Origin: Neochlamydia sp. S13
Lineage (GTDB): Bacteria > Chlamydiota > Chlamydiia > Chlamydiales > Parachlamydiaceae
Assembly (NCBI RefSeq): GCF_000648235.2
Contig: NZ_AP017977.1
Span: forward strand, 1,488,001 to 1,552,000
DNA: 64,000 nt
Direction of reading: 5' to 3'
This document shows positions 8,526-18,010 of this stretch, piece by piece (the first letter of the stretch is position 1; each line of letters starts with the position of its first letter). The translations under genes were made by a program, and so were the position numbers. Under the pieces are notes generated by a model. It was not told the DNA's origin. It searched no databases and saw nothing but the letters and a program-made list of their open reading frames with translations.

Positions 8526-10262
8526 ATGTCCGCACCTACCGTAACAAGAGCTAGAGTTGCAGAGCCAGCGATGGAAAGACAATCTTTAGCAGATAAAAAA
8601 AATATGCCGGTTCAGTTTGGTTCAATGAACAGAGGCAAGACTTTTACAATCGCCACTTTAGGGGTCACAGCAAGCGTGGCAGCAGTCGCAGCTGTTGCAG
8701 CTGCAGTTTTTTCTTCTTACTTGGTAGCTGCTATAGCGGCCACGGCTTTAGTGACAACAATTTTAGCTACTATTTCCGCCACTCGTATAAATCTTTCTGC
8801 TGAAGATTTAAAAAAACATAGTGAACTTACAACCCAAGTTGCTCGCCTTGAAACCCGACTTCAAGAGCTCAATCGGCTAAAAGCCAATGCGGAGGCAGAG
8901 GAAAATCAAAGCATTAAAGAATTCGATGCAGAGCTTCATACAGGCGAAGGTGAAATAACATCCCCATTGACTCAAGAGAAATTAGAGGATGCAGCAAAAA
9001 TTCTAGGGAAGCATAGAAGTGAGATAAAAGACATAAAGGAAAAGTTAGTAAATCTTAACAAAAGTTTGTTAAATGCAGAAAGCACGAAACAACGAATGAA
9101 AGAGGATTATGAGACTCAGATAAAAGCAAAAGAAGCTAAAATCCTGGAACTAAGCAAACAATTAGACAAGATCCAAAAACAGTTAGAAGAAACGCAAAAA
9201 AATATCCCTCAACAAACAGTTCCTACCCAAGGACAAGTAAATAGCAAAGAAAAAATTAAGGTAGAGGCTCAGGAGAAGGAAAAGGTAAAGCTACAAGCCG
9301 CCTTGGAGCAACTTATTCAAGAAAAAAAACACTTAGAAGATAGCTTAAAAGCAAAAAATGCCGACTTTGACCAACTTAAAAATACGCATCAGAAATTGTT
9401 AGAACAAAAAGGAAATGAGGTTTTTGAACTGCAAGAAAAATTAAAAGCGGTTAAAAAAATGCTGCAGTCTCAACAGCATTCTGAAGAAATAGCTCAGAAA
9501 AATGCCGCACTGGATGCGCAAGTAGAAGCCCTGAGAAAACAAATTCAGAACCAAGCCACCAACGTAGAGACCAAAGAAAAGCAGATAGTAGAGCTTCAAA
9601 AAAATATCCAGACCTTTCGCAAAGAGAATGAAAAATTAAGTCACGAATTTATCAACTTGAAAGAACTGAATGCTACCTTAGTAGAAAGAATTAAAGAGGA
9701 AAAAATTAGACATCCTGAAGATAAATCTTCCAGCGATAAACAAGTAAGATTTGCTCACGAGAAAAACTCTCAACCTGCTGCCCAAACTTCTCCTTTACAC
9801 TTTACCCCTCAAATGGAAGATGATTTGAAACAGTATTTTAGAGCCAAAGATATGGCCTTAACCTTTTCTATCGAGCAGCAACTCCATGTATTAGGCGTAT
9901 TAAAAAAAGAGATCCTAGCATTAGGCAGTAAAGTTAGCAATGAAGCAAGAGAGTCTGCTATTGAATGGATTGACATAAATTTCAATAACTTAATATTTAA
10001 AAAATATGAGGCTTTTAAAACAGAAATTGAAGATCTAAGAGAGAAATTAAAACAGAATAATGCTTTGGTTACCAATGAAAACGAGCTAGAGGAGCTTAAG
10101 AAAGAAACACAAAACCTTAAAAATGAGCGGCTGCTTTACATTAAAGATAAAGCAGATCTTTTAGAAAAATTTAAGGCTAAATTAGAAGAAAACAAAAAAG
10201 CTAACAAAAAGATTATTCCTCTTGTGGAGCACTGCCTTACATCTCTTAATATGAAGAAATAA
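8526..10262 (+). CDS. Inc-like protein with bilobed hydrophobic domain and long coiled coil
   Basis: AAGGAG lies 7 bases before the ATG. The 578-residue product has a short polar N-terminus, then a bilobed hydrophobic stretch (about residues 39-85, Ala/Val-rich, with a break at FSSYL), and then almost 480 residues of heptad-rich Glu/Lys/Gln/Leu sequence, a long coiled coil with a short Pro/Ser-containing break near 405-425. This is the plan of chlamydial inclusion membrane proteins such as IncA: type III-secreted, anchored by a helical hairpin in the inclusion membrane, with the coil facing the host cytosol. No sequence-level match can be claimed, because Inc proteins diverge strongly. The next two genes share the design. 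Confidence 0.85.
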   Translation: MSAPTVTRARVAEPAMERQSLADKKNMPVQFGSMNRGKTFTIATLGVTASVAAVAAVAAAVFSSYLVAAIAATALVTTILATISATRINLSAEDLKKHSELTTQVARLETRLQELNRLKANAEAEENQSIKEFDAELHTGEGEITSPLTQEKLEDAAKILGKHRSEIKDIKEKLVNLNKSLLNAESTKQRMKEDYETQIKAKEAKILELSKQLDKIQKQLEETQKNIPQQTVPTQGQVNSKEKIKVEAQEKEKVKLQAALEQLIQEKKHLEDSLKAKNADFDQLKNTHQKLLEQKGNEVFELQEKLKAVKKMLQSQQHSEEIAQKNAALDAQVEALRKQIQNQATNVETKEKQIVELQKNIQTFRKENEKLSHEFINLKELNATLVERIKEEKIRHPEDKSSSDKQVRFAHEKNSQPAAQTSPLHFTPQMEDDLKQYFRAKDMALTFSIEQQLHVLGVLKKEILALGSKVSNEARESAIEWIDINFNNLIFKKYEAFKTEIEDLREKLKQNNALVTNENELEELKKETQNLKNERLLYIKDKADLLEKFKAKLEENKKANKKIIPLVEHCLTSLNMKK

Positions 10263-10295
10263 GCTATAAAGGCTAATCATTTTATCTTTCTTTTA

Positions 10296-10321
10296 AGGTC
10301 TTGCTGTGCCCGGCAAGACCT
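10296..10321. other. GC-rich hairpin
   Basis: AGGTCTTGC pairs perfectly with GCAAGACCT across an 8-base loop, 34 bases after the stop of the first Inc-like gene. No proper T-run follows, so it is a weak or factor-assisted terminator, or an RNA-protecting structure. Confidence 0.45.
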
Positions 10322-10549
10322 GCCTTCAAGCTGCTTCTCTTATTCCATTTTTCGACAAATAAAAAAATAAAGCCAAATACTTTGTTCTTTTAGAGAATAA
10401 AAAGCAAGCAGAAAATTTAAACAATAATAGATAGGCTCCATTTTAAAAAGTTATCTTCCCTAACTAAATCATATTCCTCTTGTAAAAAAACCTAAGTACA
10501 CTTATAAACTTAAGGTCATTTTACGCTGAAATTTCTTAAGGAGAAACAA

Positions 10550-11917
10550 ATGACACAAGAAGTAATAAATAATGCTTTGCAAGCTTTATATCTAGGAGAT
10601 GAACAACCCTCCCTCAAAAGAAAGGAATCTCCGGGAAATATGCAAGGTCGCCGAGTAGCTACTATCTGCTTTGGCAGCCTGGCAATCATAGCTTCTACCG
10701 CAGCCGCTGTAGCAGCCTTCATTTTTGCTTCTCCTATGATTGCAGGAGCCTGTGCTACTACTGCGTTAACAGGAACGTTTATCTCTACTATTCTAGCCAG
10801 CAGTCTTAAAGTTCCTTTTTCATTAATTAACCTAGTGAAGAGGCTGACAGAAAAAGTTAAAACTTTGTTTCAAGCTAATAATGCTTTAAATCAACAGATA
10901 GAAAAATTAAGAAATCAACCTATTAATCATGAAGATGAAGTTGCTAAACAAAAAATAGCTCAACTTAATCAACAAATAGAGGCACTAAAAGTAGAAATCC
11001 GAACTAGCTACGAAGAAACTTACCACTCGAAAGAAACACTCCAACATGCACGAGAAACTATAGCTAAAGCTGAAGAGCAAATAGGTGAGCTTACTCAACA
11101 GATTAATGAATTAAATACTAGGGTGGGCATTAAAATTGAAGAGACTCAAGCCCTCCAACAACAACTTGAAGAAACAAAGAAAATAGTTGCTGACAAAGAA
11201 AATGAAATACAGGAAGTAAAAAATTCTTCAAATTCCGAGTCTAACATCAAGGTCGCGCACACTGCACTGAATGAACTTCATACAACTCAGATAGCCAAAG
11301 CAGAAATAGAAAAAAAGCTTTCGGAAACGCAGAAAGAGATAGAAAAAATGAAGAAGAAGCTCACTAAAGTCGACTATGAGAAGAGGGCTGTTGAAGTTAG
11401 GTTAAAAGAGACAAGATCAAAACTTGATATTGCACAGGACAGCTTAGCCAAAAAAGAACAAGAGATTGGGCTTTTAAGAAAAAATTTAGATAATACTATG
11501 GAATTGTCAAAACATCAAGTGGAAGAAATTAAAGACTTAAAAGCTAGGCAAGAAAGATTAGAAAAAAGATTAAGCGAGAGCCCCTCAAGCGATGAAAATG
11601 TTCCATCTACCCTTACTTCTTCCGCCAGTGCTGCAGAACATCTAAGTGCTGATACCTCAATTGAGAACCCAGTCCATGCTGCCAAGATTGAAAAACTAAC
11701 TGAGGAGCTCCAGGCATTAAAAGCTGCTATTCAAGATAAAGAACGTGAGGCTGAAGAGATTAGGAGTAAAGCTAAAGCCTATGTTCATGAAGTTAAAGAA
11801 GGTACAAAAGATTTCATAGATAAACTGCGCAATAAAATCTACAGCCTGATGGAAAGAAATTCAAGCAAAGAAGAAATCTTAGTAGCGATCGATAAGATGG
11901 TAAATGCAATAAAATAG
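10550..11917 (+). CDS. Inc-like coiled-coil protein, paralogue of upstream gene
   Basis: AAGGAG precedes the ATG. The 455 residues repeat the design of the gene before: about 33 polar residues, a bilobed hydrophobic segment (about 34-87, Ala/Ile/Thr-rich with a break at ASPMIAG), then coiled coil to the end, interrupted by a Ser/Pro/Thr-rich linker around residues 340-375. The hydrophobic hairpin and the coil suggest a tail-exposed inclusion membrane protein able to oligomerise or engage host SNARE-like helices, as IncA does; that function is inferred. The intergenic distance of almost 290 bases and its own ribosome-binding site suggest an independent transcript. Confidence 0.83.
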   Translation: MTQEVINNALQALYLGDEQPSLKRKESPGNMQGRRVATICFGSLAIIASTAAAVAAFIFASPMIAGACATTALTGTFISTILASSLKVPFSLINLVKRLTEKVKTLFQANNALNQQIEKLRNQPINHEDEVAKQKIAQLNQQIEALKVEIRTSYEETYHSKETLQHARETIAKAEEQIGELTQQINELNTRVGIKIEETQALQQQLEETKKIVADKENEIQEVKNSSNSESNIKVAHTALNELHTTQIAKAEIEKKLSETQKEIEKMKKKLTKVDYEKRAVEVRLKETRSKLDIAQDSLAKKEQEIGLLRKNLDNTMELSKHQVEEIKDLKARQERLEKRLSESPSSDENVPSTLTSSASAAEHLSADTSIENPVHAAKIEKLTEELQALKAAIQDKEREAEEIRSKAKAYVHEVKEGTKDFIDKLRNKIYSLMERNSSKEEILVAIDKMVNAIK

Positions 11918-12076
11918 GCCGAACGAAAATAGAACCCATCTTTTTAAGCATTTAAAGCTCTGTCCTAGGCAAAAGACAATAAAATTTTAAATAGTTAATT
12001 CCTACGAAACAGATTTTTATTCCCTAACAGTTTCTTATATCCTTAAAAAGCATTTTTAAATAAAGGAAAAGCAAAA

Positions 12077-12850
12077 ATGTCAAGCCTTACACCTAATAGC
12101 CAGGTTTCGCAGAATGATTCTGCGGCTATTCCATTAGCCGCTTCCCCTCACCAGCCTTCAAATCTTAAGAAAAATTTTTATTCCTTTACAGTAAAAACGA
12201 TAGTGTTTGGAGCGACTGCAGCTACTGTTTTACTAGCCATTAAATGCATTAAGCAGGAGCAGATCACCTTGATCGACCCTAGAATTTTAAATAACTTCGA
12301 ATCAAAATTTATAGCCATTTCCTCTGAAAAAATTATAGCAACAGCAGTAGGGGCATGTGCTTTATTGGCATTAGAAGTTTATAAAAAAAACAAGATGGTC
12401 GAGCAGTTAGCTGTTAGAAACCTAGAATTGCAAGAAGAAGTTAACATTTTGACTACGACTCTGCAAGAAAAGGCAACTGAAATTCAGCAATTAAATCAAT
12501 CTCTAGCCATTCCCTCGGTAAGTAGCGAAGTGGAGCCTACACTTATTCCCCCTTCCTTAATAGAAAGTACGCCTTGGATAAGAACGGATACCTGTTATGA
12601 AGTATTGGCTACCCCTCCAAAAAAACCTCCACTTATTCCTCCTACCCCTGCCACCCATGCAGCTCGAATTCTAAGAGTATTATATAATGATGAGCTGAAT
12701 GTGGAGAATAACGAACAAACTTTACCGGAAGAAGTAGAGGATGAAATTTCATCGACCCCTTTTTCTTCTCCTCACTCCACTCCCCCTACTCCTTCTAAAG
12801 ATGCTGCTCGACATCTAAGAAAAATATTTAGCGAAGAGCCTAATTTTTAG
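12077..12850 (+). CDS. Short Inc-like protein with duplicated C-terminal motif
   Basis: This 257-residue protein has a Ser/Pro/Asn-rich N-terminus and two hydrophobic segments (about 38-55 and 80-97) separated by about 25 polar residues, then a short coiled coil (about 105-145). The C-terminal third is Pro/Thr/Glu-rich and contains the same short motif twice: PPTPATHAARILRVLYNDE near residue 190 and PPTPSKDAARHLRKIFSEE near the end. The repeated amphipathic AAR-LR helix looks like a docking peptide for a partner, which is inference. AAAGGAAAAG lies upstream of the ATG. It closes the run of three Inc-like genes and is followed by a clear terminator. Confidence 0.8.
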   Translation: MSSLTPNSQVSQNDSAAIPLAASPHQPSNLKKNFYSFTVKTIVFGATAATVLLAIKCIKQEQITLIDPRILNNFESKFIAISSEKIIATAVGACALLALEVYKKNKMVEQLAVRNLELQEEVNILTTTLQEKATEIQQLNQSLAIPSVSSEVEPTLIPPSLIESTPWIRTDTCYEVLATPPKKPPLIPPTPATHAARILRVLYNDELNVENNEQTLPEEVEDEISSTPFSSPHSTPPTPSKDAARHLRKIFSEEPNF

Positions 12851-12905
12851 GATCTAGAGCAAATTTTTTTAACCTTTCTAGATAAACTTCTTGTCTAAGT
12901 TGTTA

Positions 12906-12944
12906 CCCCTCTTTTGTGTATCTTACCAAGAGGGGTTTTTATTG
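12906..12944 (+). terminator. Intrinsic terminator before hrcA operon
   Basis: ACCCCTCTT (12906-12914) pairs with AAGAGGGGT (12929-12937), followed by TTTTTATT. It separates the Inc-like genes from the heat-shock operon. Confidence 0.85.
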
Positions 12945-12979
12945 ATATTTTTCTCCCTTGAAAGAGCATTTTCTAAAAT

Positions 12980-13006
12980 TTAGCAATTAAAAACATTAAC
13001 TGCTAA
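12980..13006 (+). promoter_or_regulatory. CIRCE operator (HrcA binding site)
   Basis: TTAGCAATT at 12980-12988, a 9-base spacer, and AACTGCTAA at 12998-13006 form the TTAGC...GCTAA inverted repeat with exactly the spacing of CIRCE. Consensus half-sites are TTAGCACTC and GAGTGCTAA; here both inner ends deviate, but the outer arms and geometry are intact. It lies 61 bases before hrcA and is the expected site of HrcA autorepression. Confidence 0.9.
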
Positions 13007-13009
13007 AAA

Positions 13010-13037
13010 TTGCTTGATCGCAAATACCTGATAAATT
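13010..13037 (+). promoter_or_regulatory. Candidate hrcA promoter
   Basis: TTGCTT near 13010 and TAAATT about 16 bases further downstream could be -35 and -10 boxes just after CIRCE, so that bound HrcA would sit on or next to the promoter. The boxes are weak matches. Confidence 0.35.
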
Positions 13038-13067
13038 ATCATAAGTTCACAAAGGAAGGAGCACATC

Positions 13068-14261
13068 TTGAAAGCGTTAAAACTTATTACCGTAAAAAAA
13101 TCGGCTAAACATAACCGTGAGCGGCAAGTTTTAATGGGGCTGATTGAATTATACCTTAAAACGGGTAAACCTATCGGCTCTCATACCCTTAAAGAATTTC
13201 GCTTTGAAGAGTTAAGCTCGGCTACCATTCGTAACTATTTTTCGAATTTAGAAAAAGAGGGTTATCTTTCTCAACAGCATTCTTCCGGTGGACGTATTCC
13301 TACAACTCAAGCATTCCGTCTATACGCCCAGGAACATTCTACCACACAGCAGACTTCAGAAGCTTACCAACATGAACTTCAAAAACTTCGAGATAAAGAA
13401 ACTCACGAACTAGCTTCTTACCTACAAGAAGCTGCTGAAACATTAAGCCACCTAGCAGAATGTGCCGTCTTTTTATCTGCCCCTCGTTTTGACCAAGATT
13501 ATATCAATCAAATAAAAATTGTGGAGATCGATCATACACGTTGTTTATGTATCATTCTTACTAGCATTGGCCTGATACAAACGGAAATCATGCCTCTTGA
13601 TAAGCGAATGAGCACCTTCTCCTTAAAACGAATGGAAAGATACTTTCAATGGCGACTCAACCGTATCCATCAATCCCCTAGCTCGATAGACATCAACACA
13701 CCAGATAATCTTACTGAAGAAGAAAAAAACTTAGCTCAATTATTTTATAATGAAATTATGGTGCGCTACATCGTTAGTTATTCTAACTTTACTGATGAAG
13801 ATATCTATCGTACCGGTTTCTCAAAATTGCTAGCTTACCCCGAGATGCAAGACGTCTCAAAGCTTACCCACTGTCTCTCTTTGTTTGAAAACGTTCCTTC
13901 TATGCGCTTATTGCTAAAAGAATGCAGCAAAAAAGAGACCTTAAAGTTTTGGATAGGTGAGGATCTTGATTTTCTTTCTGTGGGTCCGCAAGAATGTTCT
14001 GTAGTTACAGTTCCTTATTATGCCAATAAACAGTGTGTGGGAGCCATAGGATTGCTAGGCCCTATACGCTTGCCCTATCGGCATCTATTTGGCTTATTGC
14101 ATAACTTTTCAGAAAACATTAGCGAAGCTATTACCCGAAGTATTTACAAATTTAAAATTACATTTCGTCAACCACAGCGAGGGACGATCAGTACCCAACC
14201 GGATAAGCCATGCTTTTTGGGTGAATCTTCCCTCATGCTTATTGAACACAATGGTACGTAA
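13068..14261 (+). CDS. hrcA: Heat-inducible transcription repressor HrcA
   Basis: The start is TTG at 13068, chosen because AAGGAAGGAG sits 6 bases upstream and no ATG fits. The 397-residue product has an N-terminal winged helix-turn-helix (about 15-85, with KPIGSHTLKE and SSATIRNYFSNLEKEGYL, the HrcA recognition-helix region, and SSGGRIPTTQAFRLY), then the GAF-like dimerisation domain. It is longer than typical HrcA (about 340) by a C-terminal extension, as is usual in chlamydiae. HrcA represses chaperone operons through CIRCE and is itself kept active by GroEL in other bacteria. It is the first gene of hrcA-grpE-dnaK, 14 bases before grpE. Confidence 0.95.
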   Translation: MKALKLITVKKSAKHNRERQVLMGLIELYLKTGKPIGSHTLKEFRFEELSSATIRNYFSNLEKEGYLSQQHSSGGRIPTTQAFRLYAQEHSTTQQTSEAYQHELQKLRDKETHELASYLQEAAETLSHLAECAVFLSAPRFDQDYINQIKIVEIDHTRCLCIILTSIGLIQTEIMPLDKRMSTFSLKRMERYFQWRLNRIHQSPSSIDINTPDNLTEEEKNLAQLFYNEIMVRYIVSYSNFTDEDIYRTGFSKLLAYPEMQDVSKLTHCLSLFENVPSMRLLLKECSKKETLKFWIGEDLDFLSVGPQECSVVTVPYYANKQCVGAIGLLGPIRLPYRHLFGLLHNFSENISEAITRSIYKFKITFRQPQRGTISTQPDKPCFLGESSLMLIEHNGT

Positions 14262-14275
14262 AAGAGGAGCAAAAC

Positions 14276-14896
14276 ATGACTATTGAAGATATACCTGATA
14301 AAGATGAATCTACTCAATCTTTAGAAAAGCAAGCGGCTTTAGAAAAGGAATCAAAGCCTAAAAGAGAGCCAAAAACAGTACATATTAGTGATCTTGAACT
14401 CGAGCATCTCAAAAGAGAGATAAACGAATATAAAGACAAATATTTGCGCTCGATTGCTGAAGCAGAAAATTTAAGAAAACGTTTAAATAAAGAACGACAA
14501 GAAATGATGCAGATGGCTATTCAAAGCGTGATAGTAGATTTTCTTACTCCTCTTGATCATATGGAAAAGGCTTTGTCTTTTACAGATCAAATGTCTGAAG
14601 AGGTAAATAACTGGGCCACTGGATTTAAAATGATACTTAATCAATTTAAAGAAGCTCTTACAAATAATGATGTGCATGCTTTTAAATCGGTAGGCATGCC
14701 CTTTGATCCTCATCACCATGAAGCAGTAGAAATGATAGAAACTACAGAATTTCCTGAAGGCACTGTCGTCGAGGAAAATACTAAAGGCTATAAAATGGGT
14801 AGCAAAATTATTCGACCTGCTCGAGTAAAAGTTGCCAAAAAATCAAGTTCTGAACCGCATGTAGAGGAAAATTTATCTTCCTCTACAAATGAATGA
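14276..14896 (+). CDS. grpE: Nucleotide exchange factor GrpE
   Basis: This 206-residue protein has an acidic, disordered start, a long N-terminal helix (about 38-85, containing KYLRSIAEAENLRKRLNKE, a GrpE hallmark) and the C-terminal beta domain with GMPFDPHHHEAV and VVEENTKGYKMGSKIIRPARVKV. GrpE dimers release ADP from DnaK and act as a thermosensor. GAGGAG precedes the ATG, and the gene lies between hrcA and dnaK. Confidence 0.97.
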   Translation: MTIEDIPDKDESTQSLEKQAALEKESKPKREPKTVHISDLELEHLKREINEYKDKYLRSIAEAENLRKRLNKERQEMMQMAIQSVIVDFLTPLDHMEKALSFTDQMSEEVNNWATGFKMILNQFKEALTNNDVHAFKSVGMPFDPHHHEAVEMIETTEFPEGTVVEENTKGYKMGSKIIRPARVKVAKKSSSEPHVEENLSSSTNE

Positions 14897-14942
14897 GTGA
14901 AAGTAAACGTTGAATTTAGTACAGAAAACGCTTAAGTGAGTG

Positions 14943-14970
14943 TTGCCTTTTCTGAAAGCAAAGCTATAAC
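14943..14970 (+). promoter_or_regulatory. Possible internal dnaK promoter
   Basis: TTGCCT (14943-14948) and TATAAC (14965-14970), separated by 16 bases, lie in the 139-base gap before dnaK. This may allow DnaK to be made apart from HrcA. Confidence 0.35.
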
Positions 14971-15035
14971 ACTTACATAAGGCTTTAAGCCAAATAAACC
15001 ATCACATAGCAAATTACAAATAAGGAGTTTTAAAG

Positions 15036-17012
15036 ATGACTCAAAAAAAATCAAAAATTATAGGCATTGACTTAGGAACTACAAATTCCTGCGTAGCAGT
15101 GATGGAAGGTGGAGCTCCTAAAGTCATTGCTAATGCTGAAGGTACAAGAACCACTCCCTCTATTGTAGCTTATAAAGGCAATGAGCGCCTTGTAGGTATT
15201 CCTGCAAAGCGTCAGGCTATTACTAATCCGGAAAATACTATTTCATCTTCAAAACGCTTCATTGGCCGTAAATACGATGAAGTGGTGTCGGAGATTAAAA
15301 CAGTACCCTATAAAGTTACTAAAAATGCCAATGGAGATGCAGTCTTTGAAGTATTAGGTAATAAGATCGTTAGTCCCGAAGAAGTGGGTGCACAAATCTT
15401 AATTAAGATGAAAGAGACAGCAGAAGCATATTTGGGAGAAAAAGTGACCGAGGCTGTGATTACAGTTCCTGCTTACTTTAACGATTCTCAACGCCAATCC
15501 ACGAAAGATGCAGGTCGTATTGCTGGTTTAGATGTTAAACGTATCATCCCTGAACCTACCGCCGCGGCATTAGCTTATGGTTTAGATAAAGAAAAGAGTG
15601 ATAAGAAAATCGCGGTATTTGACTTAGGAGGAGGCACTTTTGATATTTCTATCTTAGAAATAGGAGATGGTGTGTTCGAAGTGTTAGCCACGAATGGTGA
15701 CACTCACTTGGGTGGAGACGATTTTGACAACGAAATTCTTAAATGGATTCTTGATAGCTTTAAACAAGAAAATGGCATCGATCTGCATAATGATAAGATG
15801 GCTTTGCAGCGCTTACGTGATGCAGCCGAGAAGGCGAAGATTGAACTCTCTGGTACACAATCTACAGAGATTAATCAACCCTTCATCACCATGGATGCTA
15901 CCGGGCCTAAACACTTGTCTTTAACCCTAACTCGCTCAAAGCTAGAAAGCTTAGCTCATAACCTAATCGAGCGTACTAAAGAACCTTGCCTAAAAGCCTT
16001 GAAAGATGCTGGCTTAAAAAAAGAGGACATTAACGAAATTATTCTCGTAGGTGGAATGACTCGTATGCCTGCTGTGCAAGAGGTTGTAAAAGACATTTTT
16101 GGTAAAGAAGGAAATAAAGGTGTTAACCCCGATGAAGTGGTAGCTGTAGGTGCAGCGATCCAGGGTGGAGTTTTAACAGGCGAGGTAAAAGATGTACTTT
16201 TACTCGACGTTACACCTCTAACGCTTGGTATCGAAACAATGGGCGGCGTAATGACTCCTCTTGTAGAGCGTAACACTACCATTCCTACTCAAAAGAAACA
16301 GGTTTTCTCTACCGCTGCTGACAATCAACCTGCCGTAACGATCCGTGTTCTGCAAGGTGAACGTAAGATGGCCAATGATAACCGAGAAATAGGACGGTTT
16401 GACTTGAGCGATATTCCACCAGCTCCTCGAGGTATCCCACAGATCGAAGTAGCTTTTGATATCGATGCGGATGGTATTTTGCATGTTTCTGCAAAAGACA
16501 TATCGAGTGGCAAAGAACAAAAAATTCGTATTGAAGCTCAATCAGGGCTACGTGAAGATGACATCCAACGTATGCTTAAAGATGCTGAACTTCATGCCGA
16601 AGAAGATAAAAAGCGCAAGGAAGAAGTCGAAATTCGCAATGAAGCGGATTCCCTCTCATTCCGTGCGGCAAAATCAATTGAAGAGTATAAAGAAAAGCTA
16701 CCTAAAGATCTTGTCGATACGATCCAAAGCAAAATCGAGGCTATTAAAAAAGCTTTAGAAGGCATGGATATCGAACGTATAAAAACAGCTAAACAGGAAT
16801 TGGAGACCCAAATGCAACATATTGGGGAAGCCATAGCAAAGGCAGGGGCTGCAGGTCCGCACGCAGGAGGCCCTGATGCTTCCTATGGGCAGTCTACAGG
16901 TGGCCCAGGAGCTGACTTTGGTGCTGAGCAGCAAGAGTCTCAGAAGCAAGGCAATGGAGAAGAGACGATAGAGGAAGCAGACGTAGAAATTATTGATGAC
17001 AATAAAAAATAA
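15036..17012 (+). CDS. dnaK: Chaperone DnaK (Hsp70)
   Basis: This is a full-length 658-residue Hsp70. The ATPase domain shows [13 protein letters not shown] near the start, the connect segment [16 protein letters not shown], the phosphate-2 loop [13 protein letters not shown] and the adenosine motif [12 protein letters not shown]. The interdomain linker is [14 protein letters not shown], followed by the substrate-binding beta domain, the lid, and a Gly/acidic tail ending [13 protein letters not shown], which matches the EEVD-like ending of bacterial DnaK. It folds nascent and stress-damaged proteins with DnaJ and GrpE. AAGGAG precedes the ATG, and a strong terminator follows. Several apparent small frames on both strands here are shadows of its conserved sequence. 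Confidence 0.99.
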   Translation: MTQKKSKIIGIDLGTTNSCVAVMEGGAPKVIANAEGTRTTPSIVAYKGNERLVGIPAKRQAITNPENTISSSKRFIGRKYDEVVSEIKTVPYKVTKNANGDAVFEVLGNKIVSPEEVGAQILIKMKETAEAYLGEKVTEAVITVPAYFNDSQRQSTKDAGRIAGLDVKRIIPEPTAAALAYGLDKEKSDKKIAVFDLGGGTFDISILEIGDGVFEVLATNGDTHLGGDDFDNEILKWILDSFKQENGIDLHNDKMALQRLRDAAEKAKIELSGTQSTEINQPFITMDATGPKHLSLTLTRSKLESLAHNLIERTKEPCLKALKDAGLKKEDINEIILVGGMTRMPAVQEVVKDIFGKEGNKGVNPDEVVAVGAAIQGGVLTGEVKDVLLLDVTPLTLGIETMGGVMTPLVERNTTIPTQKKQVFSTAADNQPAVTIRVLQGERKMANDNREIGRFDLSDIPPAPRGIPQIEVAFDIDADGILHVSAKDISSGKEQKIRIEAQSGLREDDIQRMLKDAELHAEEDKKRKEEVEIRNEADSLSFRAAKSIEEYKEKLPKDLVDTIQSKIEAIKKALEGMDIERIKTAKQELETQMQHIGEAIAKAGAAGPHAGGPDASYGQSTGGPGADFGAEQQESQKQGNGEETIEEADVEIIDDNKK

Positions 17013-17027
17013 GATGTCAGCATTTCA

Positions 17028-17065
17028 GAAGACAGCGAAAAAAACGCTGTCTTCTTTTTCTTTAT
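17028..17065 (+). terminator. Intrinsic terminator of the hrcA-grpE-dnaK operon
   Basis: GAAGACAGCG (17028-17037) and CGCTGTCTTC (17045-17054) form a perfect 10-bp stem with an A7 loop, followed by TTTTTCTTTATT. Confidence 0.93.
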
Positions 17066-17355
17066 TGCGGCCTACTTTTCCTTCCCTTAGCAATTATTTA
17101 TGATGAGGAGTACTGGCCTCACATCTCCAATCTTTTACTCTTAATTTTATTTCAACAGAATAAAACGGGTTTGCTAGAACTTAAACTAGTGAAGTTGTAG
17201 ATAACGCTTACCAACCTCACAAGCCCTGCATTCAACCTACTCGCACAGCCAAACAAAAGTTAATGAGTTAGTTTACATTTTAGGATACGATTTAAAGCGG
17301 CCTTAGATGGCTTTCTTATCCAATAACTCGCGTTAACAAGTAGCGAATTATCAAA
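17066..17355. other. Non-coding stretch after dnaK
   Basis: I see no gene, RNA or clear repeat in these 290 bases. In other chlamydiae an RNase R gene follows dnaK; it is absent here, so this is a rearrangement point leading into the accessory array. Confidence 0.5.
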
Positions 17356-17624
17356 TTAGGGCACAGGTAATAAAATCTCTTCTGCCTCTCCTAAACCTGC
17401 ATGAAATTTAGAAAAAAGCTCTTCATTTTCGAGGTATGTGTAAGTTTTTGATTGCTGCCTTGCAAATCGCTGTTTTCTTGGAGAATTTTACAAAAAGCAG
17501 GATTTTTATCTAAGCACTCCTTAATGCATGTTTTCATACTTTCGAAGTCATTCGCTCGTTGCATCTCTTACTTCCAAGCTTCCATTAATTCATTAGCCGG
17601 ACGATCGGCCAAATGATAAGACAT
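17356..17624 (-). pseudogene. Decayed remnant of the tandem-array family
   Basis: Reading the minus strand from ATG 17624 gives MSYHLADRPANELMEAWK and then a TAA. The opening MSYHL-DRP matches the MSYHLTDHP start of the genes further along. Beyond the stop the same frame continues coding-like (MQRANDFESMKTCIKECL and onward) until a shift, after which another frame gives EELFSKFHAGLGEAEEILLP and a stop at 17356. One nonsense codon and at least one frameshift make it a pseudogene. After the first nine residues it does not resemble the array consensus, so it is either a divergent member or only shares its 5' end. Confidence 0.65.
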
Positions 17625-17848
17625 ACTTAGTTCTTATTGGATTTTAAGAAGAAAGCAATTTTTTATTAATAACACCACTTGGTAGATGATAGAAGATTTT
17701 ACATTAATCTTATATTTCTTAAAAAAATTTATTAAACCTACTAAACATAAATTAATAAATAGCAATTTATATAAAAAGAATGCCTATATAAAATAAAAAA
17801 GATATCATTACCTCATATTTTCTACTCTTTTCTAATCCGATTTTTCGT

Positions 17849-18006
17849 AAGCGGTTACGGGGGTAGGCCTGCTTAATTTTTTGACGATAAGGAGCCAATA
17901 TAAAGCAGAAAGTGCATTAAATACGAAAAAAAACTATTCGCAAGTACATTTGATTTTGCAGATGCCGGCAAAATCCCATCTAAATCTGGTCCCCCTTTGA
18001 CCGCTC
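17849..18006. repeat. MITE-like element, copy 1
   Basis: This 158-bp segment starts AAGCGGTTACGGGGG and ends CCCCCTTTGACCGCT, an imperfect terminal inverted repeat. A diverged copy of the same length lies at 63315-63472, and both contain an internal GCAGAT-CCGCA-AATC-CATCTAAA block. No coding capacity. It ends 5 bases before the stop codon of the next gene. Confidence 0.6.
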
Positions 18007-18010
18007 ATGA

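Noticed and set aside
14089-14286. Small gene across the hrcA-grpE junction
   Set aside because: It overlaps the hrcA 3' end in another frame and runs into the grpE start; no supporting features.
15694-16949. Several small frames on both strands within dnaK
   Set aside because: They are shadows of the conserved dnaK reading frame without ribosome-binding sites or recognisable products.
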